Source: Thermoanaerobaculaceae bacterium
GTDB lineage: Bacteria > Acidobacteriota > UBA4820
NCBI GenBank assembly: GCA_012798145.1
Contig: JAAZNT010000258.1
Coordinates: 1-6,156 of the forward strand
Length of the DNA stretch: 6,156 bases
Reading direction: 5' to 3'
In this document: in pieces, positions 6,057 through 6,156 of the stretch
Layout of the letters: each line of letters begins with the position of its first letter
Position numbering within the stretch: position 1 is the first letter of the stretch
The notes under the pieces: generated by a model
The model's database searches: none
Seen by the model: only the letters and a program-made list of their open reading frames with translations
What the model was told of the DNA's origin: nothing
Program-made: the position numbers and the translations under genes

Positions 6057-6156
<100 letters not shown>

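Overview
The window reads as an AT-rich bacterial chromosome segment. Shine-Dalgarno sites and sigma70-type promoters are clear, arginine is mostly AGA/AGG, and TTG is used as a start at least once. One gene encodes a probable lipoprotein with beta-strand-rich sequence, which suggests a cell with an outer membrane. I cannot name the taxon from sequence alone. No tRNA, rRNA, transposase, phage gene or CRISPR array is visible.

Layout. On the + strand, thyX (12-728, flavin-dependent thymidylate synthase) opens the window. It converges on a five-gene minus-strand operon running from 4402 down to 854. The order of transcription is a DtxR/MntR-family metal regulator (3935-4402), feoA (3685-3942), feoB (1727-3715), feoC (1495-1734) and an unrecognised lipoprotein gene (854-1549). 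Every junction overlaps. The operon is driven by a perfect-consensus promoter (TTGACA, 17 bp, TATAAT) whose spacer is almost exactly filled by a 16-bp imperfect palindrome, the likely operator of the regulator. This is a ferrous-iron import module: FeoB is the GTPase-linked permease, FeoA and FeoC are cytoplasmic accessory proteins, and the metallo-regulator probably shuts the operon off when metal is plentiful. The lipoprotein is a possible new envelope member of the module.

Divergent from the operon is rtcB (4519-5946), an RNA ligase of the RtcB family with all expected metal and GMP-attachment residues. Its own promoter lies so close to the gene that the mRNA leader would be only about ten bases.

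The last 210 bases hold the most interesting signal. A strong promoter and Shine-Dalgarno site lead into an ORF that starts at TTG 6057 and, after 22 codons, enters a (CAAT)n tetranucleotide tract that runs off the window. The tract encodes Ser-Ile-Asn-Gln repeats. A tetranucleotide repeat just inside a 5' coding end is the classic architecture of a phase-variable gene, as in the lic genes of Haemophilus influenzae. The start codon of this ORF also lies in a perfect 9-bp inverted repeat. The gene's product lies outside the window.
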